A stretch of 64,000 nt of DNA from Spirodela intermedia (lineage: Eukaryota; Streptophyta; Magnoliopsida; Alismatales; Araceae). The first letter of the stretch is position 1; each line of letters begins with the position of its first letter. Below are positions 12,764 through 25,329 of the stretch, piece by piece. The stretch lies in NCBI GenBank assembly GCA_902729315.2, contig LR746277.1:629501-693500 (forward strand), given 5' to 3'. The translations under genes and the position numbers were made by a program. The notes beneath the pieces are model-generated. The model was given only the letters and a program-made list of their open reading frames with translations. It was not told where the DNA came from and made no database searches.

Positions 12764-13020
12764 ATAATTGATATTTTATCATGAGTTGTAATTAATTGAT
12801 GAATAAATGATTATTGTGTGATTTATTCAAAAGTCCTTTTATTATTACCCTATGTTGAATTATATTGCTCATATTGTGCAAATGAATATTTAAAACCATA
12901 TGGCTTTATGATATTATTTCATAAGACTAGTTTGAGAGAATGAGCCATACATGTTATATTATTACATATCTCATTCTATTTATAAAGAGAGCATGGTTTC
13001 ACTTGTTTGCAAACACAAAT

Positions 13021-14880
13021 TCATTCTGCCACTTTCCATTTCTACTCCCAAAACTTTCTTCCAACTCTCTCAATTATGAAGCCTAAGAGCATAATTCATC
13101 AATATTCACTCACATGATGTCATCTACTATGTTTGCAGATAAGTATTCTCATTGTGGCTTATACTACATCTTCATTACAGTCCACTTGTTCCATCAACTC
13201 TAAATCCTCTTATTAAAATGGTTGACACCCACCAGTTTTCATGCAAATTCCCCCTTCTAAAGCCTACTAATGCCCTAAGATTTTAAAGAAAGATGAGAGC
13301 AAATATTGTTCTTGACTCTTCTCCTAACTGATCTTGACCTTCCTCTCCAATGCTTGAAAAATCTTCAACCCCCTTTTCGGCACCTTTGTAGGTATCCTCT
13401 ATTTCTAAACTCTCTCCAATCCTAAACTCATCAAACAGACCTGTTATGGGACTTCAAAAACTACTCCCAGAGGTTATCCATTAAAAAGATCTAGAAAACT
13501 CTTACACCACTATCCCTTTGGAATCGATTGAACTAGAGATTCAACCCTCTACTACCTCTCTTTGGGCCATAGCAACATATTCTCAACTATTCACTAAAAC
13601 TGTCTCTCTTTTGATGACTATAACTACCATTCCACCAGCCTCTAACTGTTTCTTCACCGGTCATAGAAGCAAACCTTCCACCAGTCATCATTACGGTCAC
13701 TCCACAATCCATAGAAACTCTCTCCAACAGCCACCAAGACCCTCTCTCCTCCAAAACTACTACCCATTTATTTTGAGCAAGCAACCAAGTCTTCTTTTAG
13801 TACCAAAGTACCTGCTAAAACCTATTGGCCCATGAATGGGTCAAAAATCTAACAATAAGTCAGCCTTTCTCTCACCAAAAACTAGACCTGCAAATGGCAT
13901 TCCTTAGGAAGATCCTCAAGTCAAATCTCAACCAGTCTAGTTCCACGAACCCAACAGCCTTCTTTGTCTACATCTCAAACATATCATTCTCTATCATTTC
14001 CAACTATATTAAATGTAAGTAGTTATCCAAGGATAGAAAAATTCTGCTTTGTAAAACTGTTGATTTGAAATTATTCAACTCTCAACTAAACCAATAAGAA
14101 TTTCTTCACACCCTTAGATTCACAAACCTTGTTTCTTGTCCTATTGAAAATTATCCTCATTTTGTCAATCTATTGTACAAAATGCAATAGAAATTCCTGT
14201 TAGTCTTACCACATATGTCAAAGAGATCTTGATTGATCTTATGCCGAAATTCTAGGTGCTATTCTTGATTTACCCTCAAGATCAACCATCATCATTGCCG
14301 AACAACACTCAATACTTTCTTGTCAACCTCCACTAGTATACGCAGTACTACAATATAAAATATAAAAATATTTTATCTTCCTCTATCTAACCACGCTATG
14401 TACTTTTTATTAATCATCTCATATGGCACAAGAGCAGTGCCCTTGATAGGATTTCTGAGAAATCTGCATTTGTCCTATATTATCCCATCCATAGAATTTA
14501 CCTAGACTTTGATGCCCTATTCTTTGATAAAATGAGAATAGTCAAAGATAATCTGACTCTTTCCTTGTTGTCATCACTATCCATATACTTCAATAATTTA
14601 ATGTACGCACTTCTGCCAAATAGTCCATTGTCAACTATCCCCATTATCTCATTGATAAATCAACTCTTTATCGAATAAACTATCTTCAAGGTGATGGTCC
14701 ACTTCAACATCTTCCTCTTGTACTCTAACATTTCTTGACATCATCCCTATCCTTGAGAAATTTAACAAAAGTGTAGAACAAGTGGAGCAGCAACTTGAGC
14801 TGCTAGAAGAGTAATTTGAGAACTTGAAGACACAATTTCAAAGATTAAATCATTTTTCTTTGATCTCACCTTAGATTGGA
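13021..14880 (+). pseudogene. Possible env-like ORF remnant of Copia-1 (Sirevirus type)
   Basis: Sireviruses carry an extra ORF downstream of pol. This stretch sits in that place, about 250 bp after the RNase H end. It is rich in Ser, Thr and Pro at first. Then, over several frames, it shows NLVSCPIENYPHFVNLLY and TYVKEILIDLMPKF, and finally a coiled-coil-like EQVEQQLELLEE at about 14776-14810. That order resembles the plant retrotransposon ORF usually placed there. Stops and shifts throughout mean no protein is made. I could not compare it with a profile, so this is an inference from position and composition. Confidence 0.4.
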
Positions 14881-17800
14881 GTATTCACATTTTTGACTAT
14901 TCTCTTTGACTCAATTTACGTTTTTTTTAATATTTACAAAAAGAGAGCAAAAAGCTATGATAATGCAAAAATTCGATGAGTGCGTACACTCATGGTCAGC
15001 ACTCACTCAAGGGGAGGATTACATATGTATGAATGAACACTATTTATGTCTATCTCACATGACTAACTTATATGTTTGTTTAAATGCTGTTGTGAATGTC
15101 TCTACACACATATTTATTTAATACATGGATATGCCATGAATGTATGAACACCTATGTCACCAAAGTTGGGGATTATCTATGTGAATGTAAATTTCATGTG
15201 GTAATGTATTTGATGAATTTAATTGATATCTCATCTTTGTTGAATGGATAGTGATGAACTCAATTTAGAGGTACTCATATGTTGTTGTGATGCAACCAAG
15301 TTTATACAAATAATATTTATAAAATCTCACTCTTCGTTTGGGATAAGTAGTGTCAATCCTCAAGGAGCATGAGTAATGAGAGTAAGAATTTTACTTAATT
15401 TTATTTCTTATATATATATATAGGTATACTTGAGATCATGAAGGGCAAAATCAAATCTAAAAAGGGTGAAGACAATAGAAAGTGTGGCAAAAAAAAATAA
15501 TAGATCTAATGCAATGAAATGATAGAATAAATGATAAAACTAGTTCAAACTTAGAGTTAAGCTATCAATGGAGAAGATTACAAGGATGTCATAGATCTAG
15601 ATCTTACACAAACTTTATTGTGTGTCAGTCTTAAATTGAGTGATGCTTGATCTGCGACGATCTTGATACATTCTACGTAATTTTTTCTCCACAACAATCT
15701 TGAATACAAGAATGTTGTTGACCGAGTCTTTATTTCCTTCTTTTTTCTTTCGATTAGCCACTACTAGAGAGAGGGAACCAAAAAAATCCTTCCAAGAGGG
15801 GGGTAAGAGGTCTTAAACCTCTAGAGAATTAGGCTCCTCTAGTAGATGGTTATGATTAATAATCAACTCTCTTAATAGACAGCTCAAATTCTTTCATGAG
15901 GGTCGTACTTTAATCCTCTTCTTAATCTCATCTTAAGGCACCCTAAGATGAGTAGTCTAGATCTTATCACTTAATAACTCTTTTAAGTTCAAATAGATTA
16001 GGCCAAGGTTATGTGCCACTTAAGGTCCAAATGGGTCAGACCAAGATGACAGGCTCTCTTGGGCCTGTAAACATAGTAAGTCGGACCTCTCCATAAGATT
16101 TGAACTTTTTCTATTACTTTTAACTCATAATAAGAGCTCACATAAGTCTTTGCAATCAAATAATTATCAAGAAAATATGAGTGAATCACCACTTAACTTC
16201 AAAAACTTTAAGTGAGCTTAGTCTCATAATATCAATAAAATAAATAAAATAATATATATTAGTACTTAAATGATAAAATATTAGAATGTTATAATGAGTC
16301 AATAACACGTATAATTACCTTCTCTACCCACTAATTAACATCTATATATATAATATTAATGCATAGATACAACTACTAATTTATAATTATCAAATAGTCA
16401 TATAAATAATATTTTCTCAAATGAGTTTTGTAATTATCAAAAGGAGGAGATTGCCAAGTTTTGAAAACTTCAAGTAAGAATTTATTTATTAATAGTTTTT
16501 TGAAATATTTACTGAATATTTAATGAATAGTAAATAGATTTTATGAAGGCATGTTGAAGTTTGATATCTTTAAGAAACATTTGAAGAGTATGTTGATGAT
16601 GCTAGAATAATCCCATGGCTAAAAATGAATCTAATAAGTTATATCCTTGAAATATTCTTATGTAGAATGTAATACAGCATCATTTAGTTTGTGTATAAAA
16701 AAAGATAAAATAGTGTCAATATATGCCATGAAATTTTTGAAAAATTAAAAAATACGAATACACTAGTAAGATTTAAAATTAAAACCTAAGTGATGGCAAT
16801 TTAAAGCCTAAATGATAAAAATACCTAGAAAAATCAACAAAATATTAAGTCAAGTGCAGGTTTCAAACTCAAGACTTGAGTGATGGAAGGCAGAACCCTC
16901 AACTACAATGCTTGAAAAACTAAGAGAAGCAAAGAGTCTAGTAGGATTTGGAATTGGAACTTGAATGATGACACATTGGAAAAGTGAAACATATATATAT
17001 ATATATATATATAAATGAGCACCAATATCTTTAGAAGATTTGAACTCAAGACATATACAATACAAATCTAAAGCATCCTTGAGAAGTCATTGACATGTTA
17101 GCAAAAGGAAAGTCTTTGCCACCACAAATTCAAGATGATGACTCATCATCATAATAAGTAGAAAATGACATAACAAATAGACTTATTTGGATTTTACACT
17201 AACAACAAGCATGATCATTGATAAGTCAATAATCTTCATCTCGAGTTTCAAACATTGTCAATGTGAAAATAAAAAGCTTCAAGGTAAGGAATGAGAGAAG
17301 ATTAATTTCAAATATTTTAGATGTAACATGTTGTTGGGAATATGTGGAGATAGCAAGCAATGTAACAACTTTACTTGAACTTGAGCCTAAAAGTAAAAGT
17401 GACTATTGATAAATTAGGAACCCTTAGACTGTCTCAAGTACAATGGATGTGAGAATATTAATTTTCAAATTAAATAATAAGTAAAGGTCATCCGCATGCT
17501 GGTGGAGAAATGGAAATAAATTTAAATTTGTGATCATTTATCATGTAATGTAAAGATAGAAAGATGCTGAAAATAAAGTTTATACATTTATAATGAAAAA
17601 TACTTAATGTTGAATGAAGATATCTCTACCACATCATTCACACAAAGGAAAGTTCTTCTCTATCTATCAAAATCAAGTTGCATGCTTTGGAAAAGATATG
17701 AACGCTGCATCAAATATCTCATTCTACTATGGTGATTTAAGGCAACACTTGCTTCAAAAGTTGATTACCTCCTTTTGGTATTAAGGTACTTATGTCGTGA

Positions 17801-18036
17801 GTGGATAGAGGGTTGGGCTAAGGCACATGGTGTTGAGAGCTTATTAGTGTTTGTGAAATGTGTAGTCTCTAAGGAGATGTGTGTTGCAACTAAGACACAT
17901 CATGATCTCTATAAAGATCAAACTAATATGATTGGACTACCGATCTCATAAAATGAATATCTATTTCTAAGAAAAACTGGTGAACTTCAGTAGAAAGAAC
18001 CCTATAAGACTAAACATAGTTAAGAGAGTGAATGAG
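14881..18036. other. AT-rich repeat remnants, not resolved
   Basis: No coding sequence I can name. Contains the Sirevirus-like purine tract at 16438-16452 and an (AT)11 microsatellite at 16991-17013. A distinct stretch at about 15300-16200 (GGTCCAAATGGGTCAGACC and neighbours) may be an unrelated insertion. The part at 17100-18036 has broken frames that I could not assign. Confidence 0.4.
16991..17013. repeat. (AT)11 microsatellite
   Basis: Eleven consecutive AT units plus a trailing A in an AT-rich stretch. Confidence 0.9.
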
Positions 18037-20117
18037 TGTTAAAGTTAGATTTTTTATATTTAAATAATTTTCTTATTCTATTTTTGGTGTTAAATTATAG
18101 AATAAGTATAAGAATATATTGTTAAATTAGAAAGTCTAAAGTTAAAAGACAGCATAATTTTAAATTTTTAGAAAATTTTAAGTATAAAATATAAAAATAT
18201 CATTACATGTTGACAAGCTGGCACTCAACAATTGACTCGGTGCAATGCTGCCCTTGAGTGGGTGGACTTAGACTAAGGGGAGCCACAAGCTGGGCTTGAG
18301 TGGCGAAAGATACTTCATGCATGTATGCATCACTCCCCTACCATGTCCCAGTGGCCAACCAATCATGGAGCAAGGAGCGTCAAACACGTATGTGCACATG
18401 AGGGTAGACCACCTTTTACCTTCTCTCAAGATGGCATTGGGTATTATTTTATTCCACGACAAGGGATCTCTATTTAGAAATCGTAACTTTGATATATATT
18501 TAGTTCAATCGATGAAAATCTTCTAATGTGGGACTAAAAGGTATTGTCTGTTTCAAGGCAGTCTAGAGCGCGATGTGATCTAGTGATGCTCAGCGGGTCA
18601 CATTACTAGATAAAGCACATCTTGTAACTAGCAAACCACCATGATACCCAAAGTGTAAAGTAATCCATCAGTGGTTCGTGAATCTAATGCCACTTAATAC
18701 ACACATGACCAAAAATGATGATCCAATGGCAAGCAAAGCACCATAGAACTAAGGATTTAAGTTTTTGATCAGCAATAGTTTGTGGTAGGTTAATCTTGCA
18801 TCGTTCAATATGCCACATGACCAAGAATATTTGATCCAACGACATGCAAAGTGCCATGATACCAAGAACTTAAATTCTCATACTATCATTAGGGATATAA
18901 ATATAATAATTGATTATTATCTGATAAAATATACATTACTAATTATCTTTATAATTCTAACATCAATCACAAATATGGCATTCATTTTTTCTCTTTTTTC
19001 ATGATTAATGCCTCCAACGATTGACAAACTCATTCCTTCCTCCTCCAACTACACTCAAGGCCTCTAGTGAGTAGTCAACTCTTCCCCTCCCCCCCCCCCC
19101 ATAGATGATGGTGGCAACATAGTTGACCCCACTTTTTGGAGGATCTCTTCAGCCAACAACACAACATTTTCAGATGATACATTTACCAACTTCTGACATG
19201 GTGTGGTATGTCTCTAGTTGCACACAAGACATACTAACTTTAATATTTATTTATATTTTATGGAAATTTATTTTTATTTTATGCATGTTTTGATTGAAAT
19301 GAGTAGAACTACTTCAAATCTTGATTAATGATCTTCATACCTTTTCTAAATCATCCAAAACTCATCTAAGATCAAGTTTAAATCATTTTAAAATTATTTT
19401 TGATTAATTTTTATAATCGAATCTCAATGTATTCATGTTCCTAGTATTCCATGAATACCAAATACTATTTTACTTTTTAATGCAAAATTAGTAAAATTAA
19501 AGATTTCTTAATAATTATTAAAATATTAAAATATTAAAATAAGGTGAAGACATTCATAACTGACCTCATGTCATGTCTATCCATTTTTGAGCACACATTC
19601 ATCTCATAATCATGGTCATCATGAAAATAGGTTGATTGTATTTCTCTCTATTTTTATTATTGTATTATTGCTCTTGCCTTCTCTCTTATCAGACTCTTCT
19701 TCTCTCTCCATCTCTTATGAAATCTCTCTCTCTCTCTCTTTTTCTCTCCATCGATCAATATCCCTCTCTTTTCATTGATCAATCTCCCTCTCTCTTGTGA
19801 CACCTTTCTCTCTCTCTCTCTATCTCACATGAGATTTTTCTCCTCTTTTTCTCTTTCTTTCATGAGAGCTCTCTTTTCTCCCTTCCTTTCTCCACTTCTC
19901 TTCATTTATTCTTCTTACTCACTCTATTGTCTTATTATTTCTATTAAATGATAATAGTAATATTAACGTTACTTTATATAAACTAAATTAATTTTTCACA
20001 AAAAATTAATCAATCTCTTTGTGTTCTACGTGAGAGTTACATCTATATTAATACTTTATTGTCTTAATTATGAATATTATTAGATAATGTGGATTTAAAC
20101 ACAATGACAAGTCCACA
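18037..20117 (+). mobile_element. LTR-2 copy, about 2.08 kb, uninterrupted
   Basis: Starts TGTTAAAGTTAGA and ends AATGACAAGTCCACA, the same ends as the copy at 44694-56801. This gives the length of the family directly. It shares with LTR-1 a module around CCATGTCCCAGTGGCCAACC and GCAAGGAGCG (18345-18390), followed by TATA-like sequence and ATGTGGGACTAA. The flanking 5-mers (ATGAG and ACAAT) do not match, so it may be a truncated element or a rearranged solo LTR. It contains a 12-base C run at 19089-19100. Confidence 0.75.
19680..19890 (+). repeat. CT-rich tract of LTR-2
   Basis: TCTCTC-rich block interspersed with CATGAGA units, homologous in position to the tract near 11300 and to the 68-bp tandem repeat near 56389. 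Confidence 0.7.
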
Positions 20118-21276
20118 ACAATTAATATTGAACTCTATGTCCTTTGTGGTAACAAGAGAAATAAGTGAGAACCCATGTAGAAAGAGAGACCACTTTGAAT
20201 AAATCTATATGCAAAATTGAGAAGTTATGTGTAAGCCTATATTAATACATAGACTCATTGAAAGGATAAAAGAATAGAACAAAAAGTGTAGGAAATTAAT
20301 TCACACCCCTTCTAATGGTTCACCTAGCCTCACTAAACCCTTCATTGTCAAGATTTTTTGCTTATATATATGTGTATGCTTTAAATTTTACCAACCTTTT
20401 GATATCCTTTATGTGAGACAAGTCTTCTATTTGGTTATATTAATATTCTCTTCTAAGTCTTTATGTGGGACAAGTCTTCTAGTTTTCATTTACCTTTAAT
20501 GTAGGTCACTTTGAAAATTAGTTAATAAAGTGTTATTTGTAATGAGTCATTCTTAGTAAATACAGAAACTTGATGATAAAAAATTTCTTTATTTCAAAAA
20601 AACCTAAATAGAAGTAATTTCACTCTTGATAAGTAAAATATGCAGTATGCAATCTTTACATTTTTACATAAAAAGTAGACTTGTCATAGTCACTTGTTGC
20701 ACCATATTCTTTTAAGTGTTATGGGTTCATGAATCATTATGGTAAATATGATTCCTAAAAGGGTGAAACTTAAACCAAGAAAGGGAGGTGATTTTTTATT
20801 GTTTCAAAATAGAAATGTGAAATGTCATACCATAGTTAGGTCCACACAATTTGTGCAAGTTAGTATAATGTGTAAGTCTAGTCTGTGTAGCTCAACTCCT
20901 CTTCATGATAGATAGACCATGTTGAAGTTCTTATAGTGACTCGATTACTTACGTATTTATTTCTTTTAGAGGTAATAATTCCTCATAATTACACTCATTG
21001 AATAGACAGGTGTCATCTTGACTTTACCCTGCTATACTCTATGGTTATTTTGCATTAATTGTTAAACATCCGAACATTAACATACCATATGTCGACCAAT
21101 ACACATCTGATGATATAATAATTTTCACTATAAAATACTCAAAGTTAACAATTAAGCAGGCATTGATCTTGTAACTTTATGAAGTGGTTAAAAGCCCTTT
21201 GGAAGATGGAACCTTTAACAATTTTTGAGCAGGCATTGATCTTGTATTTATTTGTATAGGAGAGAGTTTTCTTATT
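20118..21276. other. Unassigned AT-rich sequence with a short direct repeat
   Basis: The 22-base unit TTTATGTG(A/G)GACAAGTCTTC(TA) occurs at 20408-20429 and 20460-20481, 52 bp apart. It looks like LTR promoter-proximal sequence of a Copia type, but no boundaries are visible. No coding sequence recognised. Confidence 0.4.
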
Positions 21277-22942
21277 TGACCACTAATATAACTTGCTCAT
21301 TGTATATTAAATCAAAAATTTTAAATTTATAAAACTAAAAAAATACTAATTTTAAATTCTTAAGAATTATTTTTACATAGATATATAAATTTTAAATTAA
21401 ATAAAGAGCTTAAAAGATAATGAAAAAAATTCAACTAAATCACAAGGATGGAAGATTAATATGAAGTACAATTTTAGAATTTTCTCTGGGAATATAATTT
21501 AATATGAGTTTTGTACTAAAAGATCATAAATAATCCTTTTAAAAATTATAGAAAGAGGAAAATTTTGAGCAATGATGTTAGATGAAATCACGATCTGTAA
21601 ATGCTAAAATGAATCATAATGGACTAAGAATAGCATTGATACTTAAATTCAAGTAAAAATATCATTGACTTAAAGATTGAATGTTTAAATAAATAAAATA
21701 GAGTTTTGATGTTGATATGGTGATCATCAAAATCATAAGAGTTCAAAAGGTCTCTAAATAGTGTCCATGACATCAAAATATCTCTTTGGACATATACATC
21801 ATCGATATTATAAATTCATATGTCAAGTCACTCTTTGGACATGTACTCTAGTGGTGTCACCTAATAAAGGTAAACTTGATATAGATAAAGCACATCTTAA
21901 GGAGCTTCATCCTTAGGTCTACATAACAAGAGAGAGAGAGCTCATTATCGCATTTAAAATACTCAAAAGAGATTGTAATGAATCTCTTAGTAGATTCTTC
22001 TACTCCTAATGATGGCTCATTCATTAATAAACAAGGAACACTAATTTTCTCCCAAAGTTCTTATTTTTTCTATTTGAAATGTTCGATTAGTTGCTAACAA
22101 TGATCTTTTATAATTGAAAATTGATAAAGAATTCATCAATGATCAACTATTTTTCTCAATTTTTTCTATTGATTGTTGTCCTATAGAAAAATGTGGAGTG
22201 AATACATAAGAAAATAGATTTTGACATCAGTAAACTTTAAACCTCTAATGATCACTTGACTACATAAGTGAAGCTAAACTATTTAGCATTATACTATTAA
22301 AATACTGAACACACAAATCCTCCATCTTCTCTTAACATAAGAGCATTATAAATATGATTTACACTAATGAGTATTACTAGAGATTAGTCTCACATTGATT
22401 GTTTTGAGGGGGTTTAGATCTATATAAGTTTGGGCTATGTAGGCTATTAGTCTCCTTCTCCCATAAACAAAATAGCAGACCACGTAGGGAAAAGAGTAGA
22501 TGTGTGGTCTGCCCCCATGCACACATGTGACAAGATCATACCTTGCCCCATGCACTAATTTGGCCCTATTGACATGGAAGAAGAATGCTGCACATGTCCT
22601 CTATGGGTTCCTTGAGTCAATTGAGCTCCACTTGTGGTTTTGCTTGATCTAAGTCAATTTTCTTGAGTGCAAGCCCGTCCTTCTTAGTCACTTGCCAAAG
22701 TGCCAGCTGGCCAACAAGTTCCCCAGTTTTAATATATTCATTTATTTTATCTTTCTTTATTAAACTTTAAAATACTGATATGAAAATCATATAAAATAAT
22801 ATAAAATTAACCATAAATTCACATTACTGAAGTAAAAATTACTTTTTCTAATTTATGAGAAATATAAAGGTATTTATCATGACTTAATACATAAAATATA
22901 TCATTAAACTAATCACTAACTCATGATAATAGAGACTTCTTA
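21277..22942 (-). mobile_element. Old, degraded LTR-1 copy
   Basis: Alignable by eye to LTR-1 from the terminal part (TTGTATATTAAATCA near 21299) through GGAGCTTCATCC (about 21900), CTTGCCCCATGC (22542) and the last positions CTCATGATAATAGAGACTTC. It is far more diverged than the other copies, with most CpG sites lost and several indels. The flanks do not show a clear target duplication. It is probably the oldest family-1 insertion here. Confidence 0.7.
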
Positions 22943-23977
22943 TATTTATTAATAACTCATAGCAATTATAACACGATATTTACATGCTTTCTAAGCAACA
23001 ATAAACATCTAGAAATCAATTTTTTGTCTGACTCTAGAAATCAATTATAACACTTGTTTGTTAATGCTTAAGAGTTAATTCATTGTAGCACCTTTCTTAA
23101 CTATGTCAAGCTTCAAAAACTTGAGTAATTGGAAAATATCCCTTAGATATCTCTTGTAATGCTTGAAATATTCACATTATTTCCATGCATGATTTCTTTT
23201 CATGTGAACCTCACTTTAAATTAGGTGACCAAAAATTTATTAATGTTCTAGCCTAGGTTTCTCCCCTTCCCTTGCTCAAAAGGTGTTGTATATATAGAAT
23301 AACCATACATTATATAAATTAAACTTTTCAAGAAGTTGTTCCATAGAGAGCCATAGAGGAATGTTAAAAGGTATCTTCAAGCATGTGGTTTCACCTGTTT
23401 TCAACACTACTTGATTACATTCATATAGTGTTAGTTTTGTTGCATGAATGTCATGCTCTATGACATAAATATTCAAAACTTCCATTCTATATCATGATGT
23501 TAATTATCTTTCATGAGTGTCTCAACCTTAATTGAGTATAATCCAAAAGCATTTACTACTTATTAATTACTAGATAATATGTTTTTATACATATATTTTA
23601 AGAAATTATAAAAAAATAACAAAATGTTAGACCCTAAAGGAATTTCTAGTTTTTTCGAGAGGTAAATACATTTTTTTTCATGATGATAAGTATCTATAAG
23701 ATCAAATAACACATTGAATGATGTATGATAAATAATTAAATAAAAAATTATTTAAATAATTTAAAATAGTAATTTCAAATTTCTTTATGTGAATTCATTT
23801 ATTTTATTCATGAAGCATAATGTTGATTTTAGTTAACAGGTTAATTTCACCTTGTGATATTATTATTTTTTATATTTTTCTGAAAATTATCAATATTAAA
23901 AGAAAACATCGAAGTAAAGAAAGTAATGATCAAGACCAACAAATTAGTAAAAGTTTGAAGAATTCTCAGTATATTAT
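22943..23977. other. AT-rich, nothing recognised
   Basis: Only short ORFs without recognisable motifs on either strand. It lies between an old LTR-1 copy and the 5' LTR of Copia-2. Confidence 0.5.
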
Positions 23978-25280
23978 TGATGGGAACCGGAGTTGCCCCA
24001 TCATCAGAGGATACCACGTCATCGTCAAATGCCATTATCAAATGACATGTCATCTATATGGCTGATGTGTCATCGCCACGTCAGCATGTCATTTGGTGAA
24101 TTAACGCCTCTTTTCATTATCTAAAAGTATCCCTGTAATGACTATTGAAAGGAGAAAAGATTAAGAGTTCATTTGGTTAAGAGTAACAATTGCACCCTGT
24201 TTAGGGTTTGGTCGCGAGGACCGCTGTCGCCCCCGGTAAGTGGGATGGTCGAGAGGACCTCGTCGCCCCTGTCAATGGGAAGGTAGGACCACCGTCGCCC
24301 CCAAAGGTTGGTCGAGAGGACCCAGCGCTCCCGGTCGAAGCTTGCAGCCTGACTCACCTCTGCTACACGTCATCTAGGCGCCGCCACCGTTCTCAACTCC
24401 TCCCCTTCACCTCTGATGACCCGCCGCATCGTTGCCGTCCCAGTCCAGTGCTGCCATCCTGCCTTCCAGCCGTCCCCCTCCGGTGCTGCCGTTCCGCCGT
24501 TCAGCCACCTCCGCCGTCGCCTTCCATTTCCACTGCTGCCGCGGCCGTCCCCCGTCACCGCCATCGCCGCCTTCTCTATCTTCGCCTGCACGAACGATTG
24601 GGTTATCCCTCGCCTTCCGCAGGTTAGGATTAAAAGGCAACCAACCGGCTCGCGACACTGTAAACCGGCCTGAACCGACCGCCCCACCATCTGTCCTGAG
24701 CCCAACCGGCTTGACCACCTGGTCCGCACCAGTCCGCACCCTCTAGTTCAAGTCAGAACCAGAATCAACTCAAACAACCTGTCAGCCTTGCCGCGGCCGT
24801 CCCCCGTCACCGCCATCGCCGCCTTCTCTATCTTCGCCTGCACGAACGATTGGGTTATCCCTCGCCTTCCGCAGGTTAGGATTAAAAGGCAACCAACCGG
24901 CTCGCGACACTGTAAACCGGCCTGAACCGACCGCCCCACCATCTGTCCTGAGCCCAACCGGCTTGACCACCTGGTCCGCACCAGTCCGCACCCTCTAGTT
25001 CAAGTCAGAACCAGAATCAACTCAAACAACCTGTCAGCCTTGTCAGCAGTCAATCGTCAACCATCAGAAGTCAACTATTACGCCAAATCAATGGTCAACT
25101 ATCTTCTCACAGATCATTATTACTCCTAGGCCCATTAATGACCCTAGTCAGGCCCATCAAACCCAACCCAGCAGGTTCTCCCACATCAATCCATTAAACT
25201 TATAGATTAAGATTGAATATATAAGAGTAAGGCCAATATAAGCCACCTCCTTGTTGATTTATATGTGTTGCATTAAATCA
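23978..25280 (+). mobile_element. Probable 5' LTR of Copia-2, with a GC-rich core
   Basis: Bounded on the left by TGATGGGAACC and on the right by AAATCA. A 5-bp gap and a tRNA-Met-like primer site (TGGTATCTACC from 25286) follow, then Copia gag sequence. The core (about 24200-24800) is very GC-rich against an AT-rich background and includes a 252-bp tandem duplication. No second copy of this LTR is seen in the window. The 3' LTR is expected beyond 43700 and was lost or lies outside. The exact left end is uncertain. Confidence 0.55.
24539..25042 (+). repeat. 252-bp perfect tandem duplication
   Basis: 24539-24790 and 24791-25042 read the same base for base as far as I can check by eye. The unit begins CCGCGGCCGTCCCCC and ends TGTCAGCCTTG. 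Overlapping ORFs in several frames over this unit are products of its GC content. Confidence 0.9.
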
Positions 25281-25329
25281 ATAATTGGTATCTACCTTTA
25301 CAGAAGAAATTTTATCGAAGTAAATCCTA

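Larger units (their letters stand above)
4700..16452 (+). mobile_element. Copia-1: decayed Sirevirus-like Ty1/Copia retrotransposon, interrupted by nested LTRs
   Basis: Plus-strand protease, integrase, reverse transcriptase and RNase H remnants appear in Copia order. An env-like remnant and a purine tract near 16438-16452 (AAAAGGAGGAGATTG), resembling the Sirevirus tract before the 3' LTR, follow. Two insertions split it: an LTR-1 solo copy (6005-7847) and an LTR-2 copy (8317-11800) that itself holds an LTR-1 solo copy. All reading frames carry many stops and shifts, so it is dead. I did not identify its own LTRs. Its ends and the part after 14880 are uncertain. Confidence 0.65.

Noticed and set aside
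17740-18000. Possible host-gene exon (DYLLLVLRYLCREWIEGWAKAHG)
   Set aside because: A short open stretch with stops close by and no recognisable domain or splice sites; could be TE internal sequence.
24208-24991. Overlapping ORFs of 62-139 codons on both strands in a GC-rich stretch
   Set aside because: They are Pro/Arg/Ala-rich in all frames, lie within an LTR upstream of a primer site, and repeat because of the 252-bp duplication.
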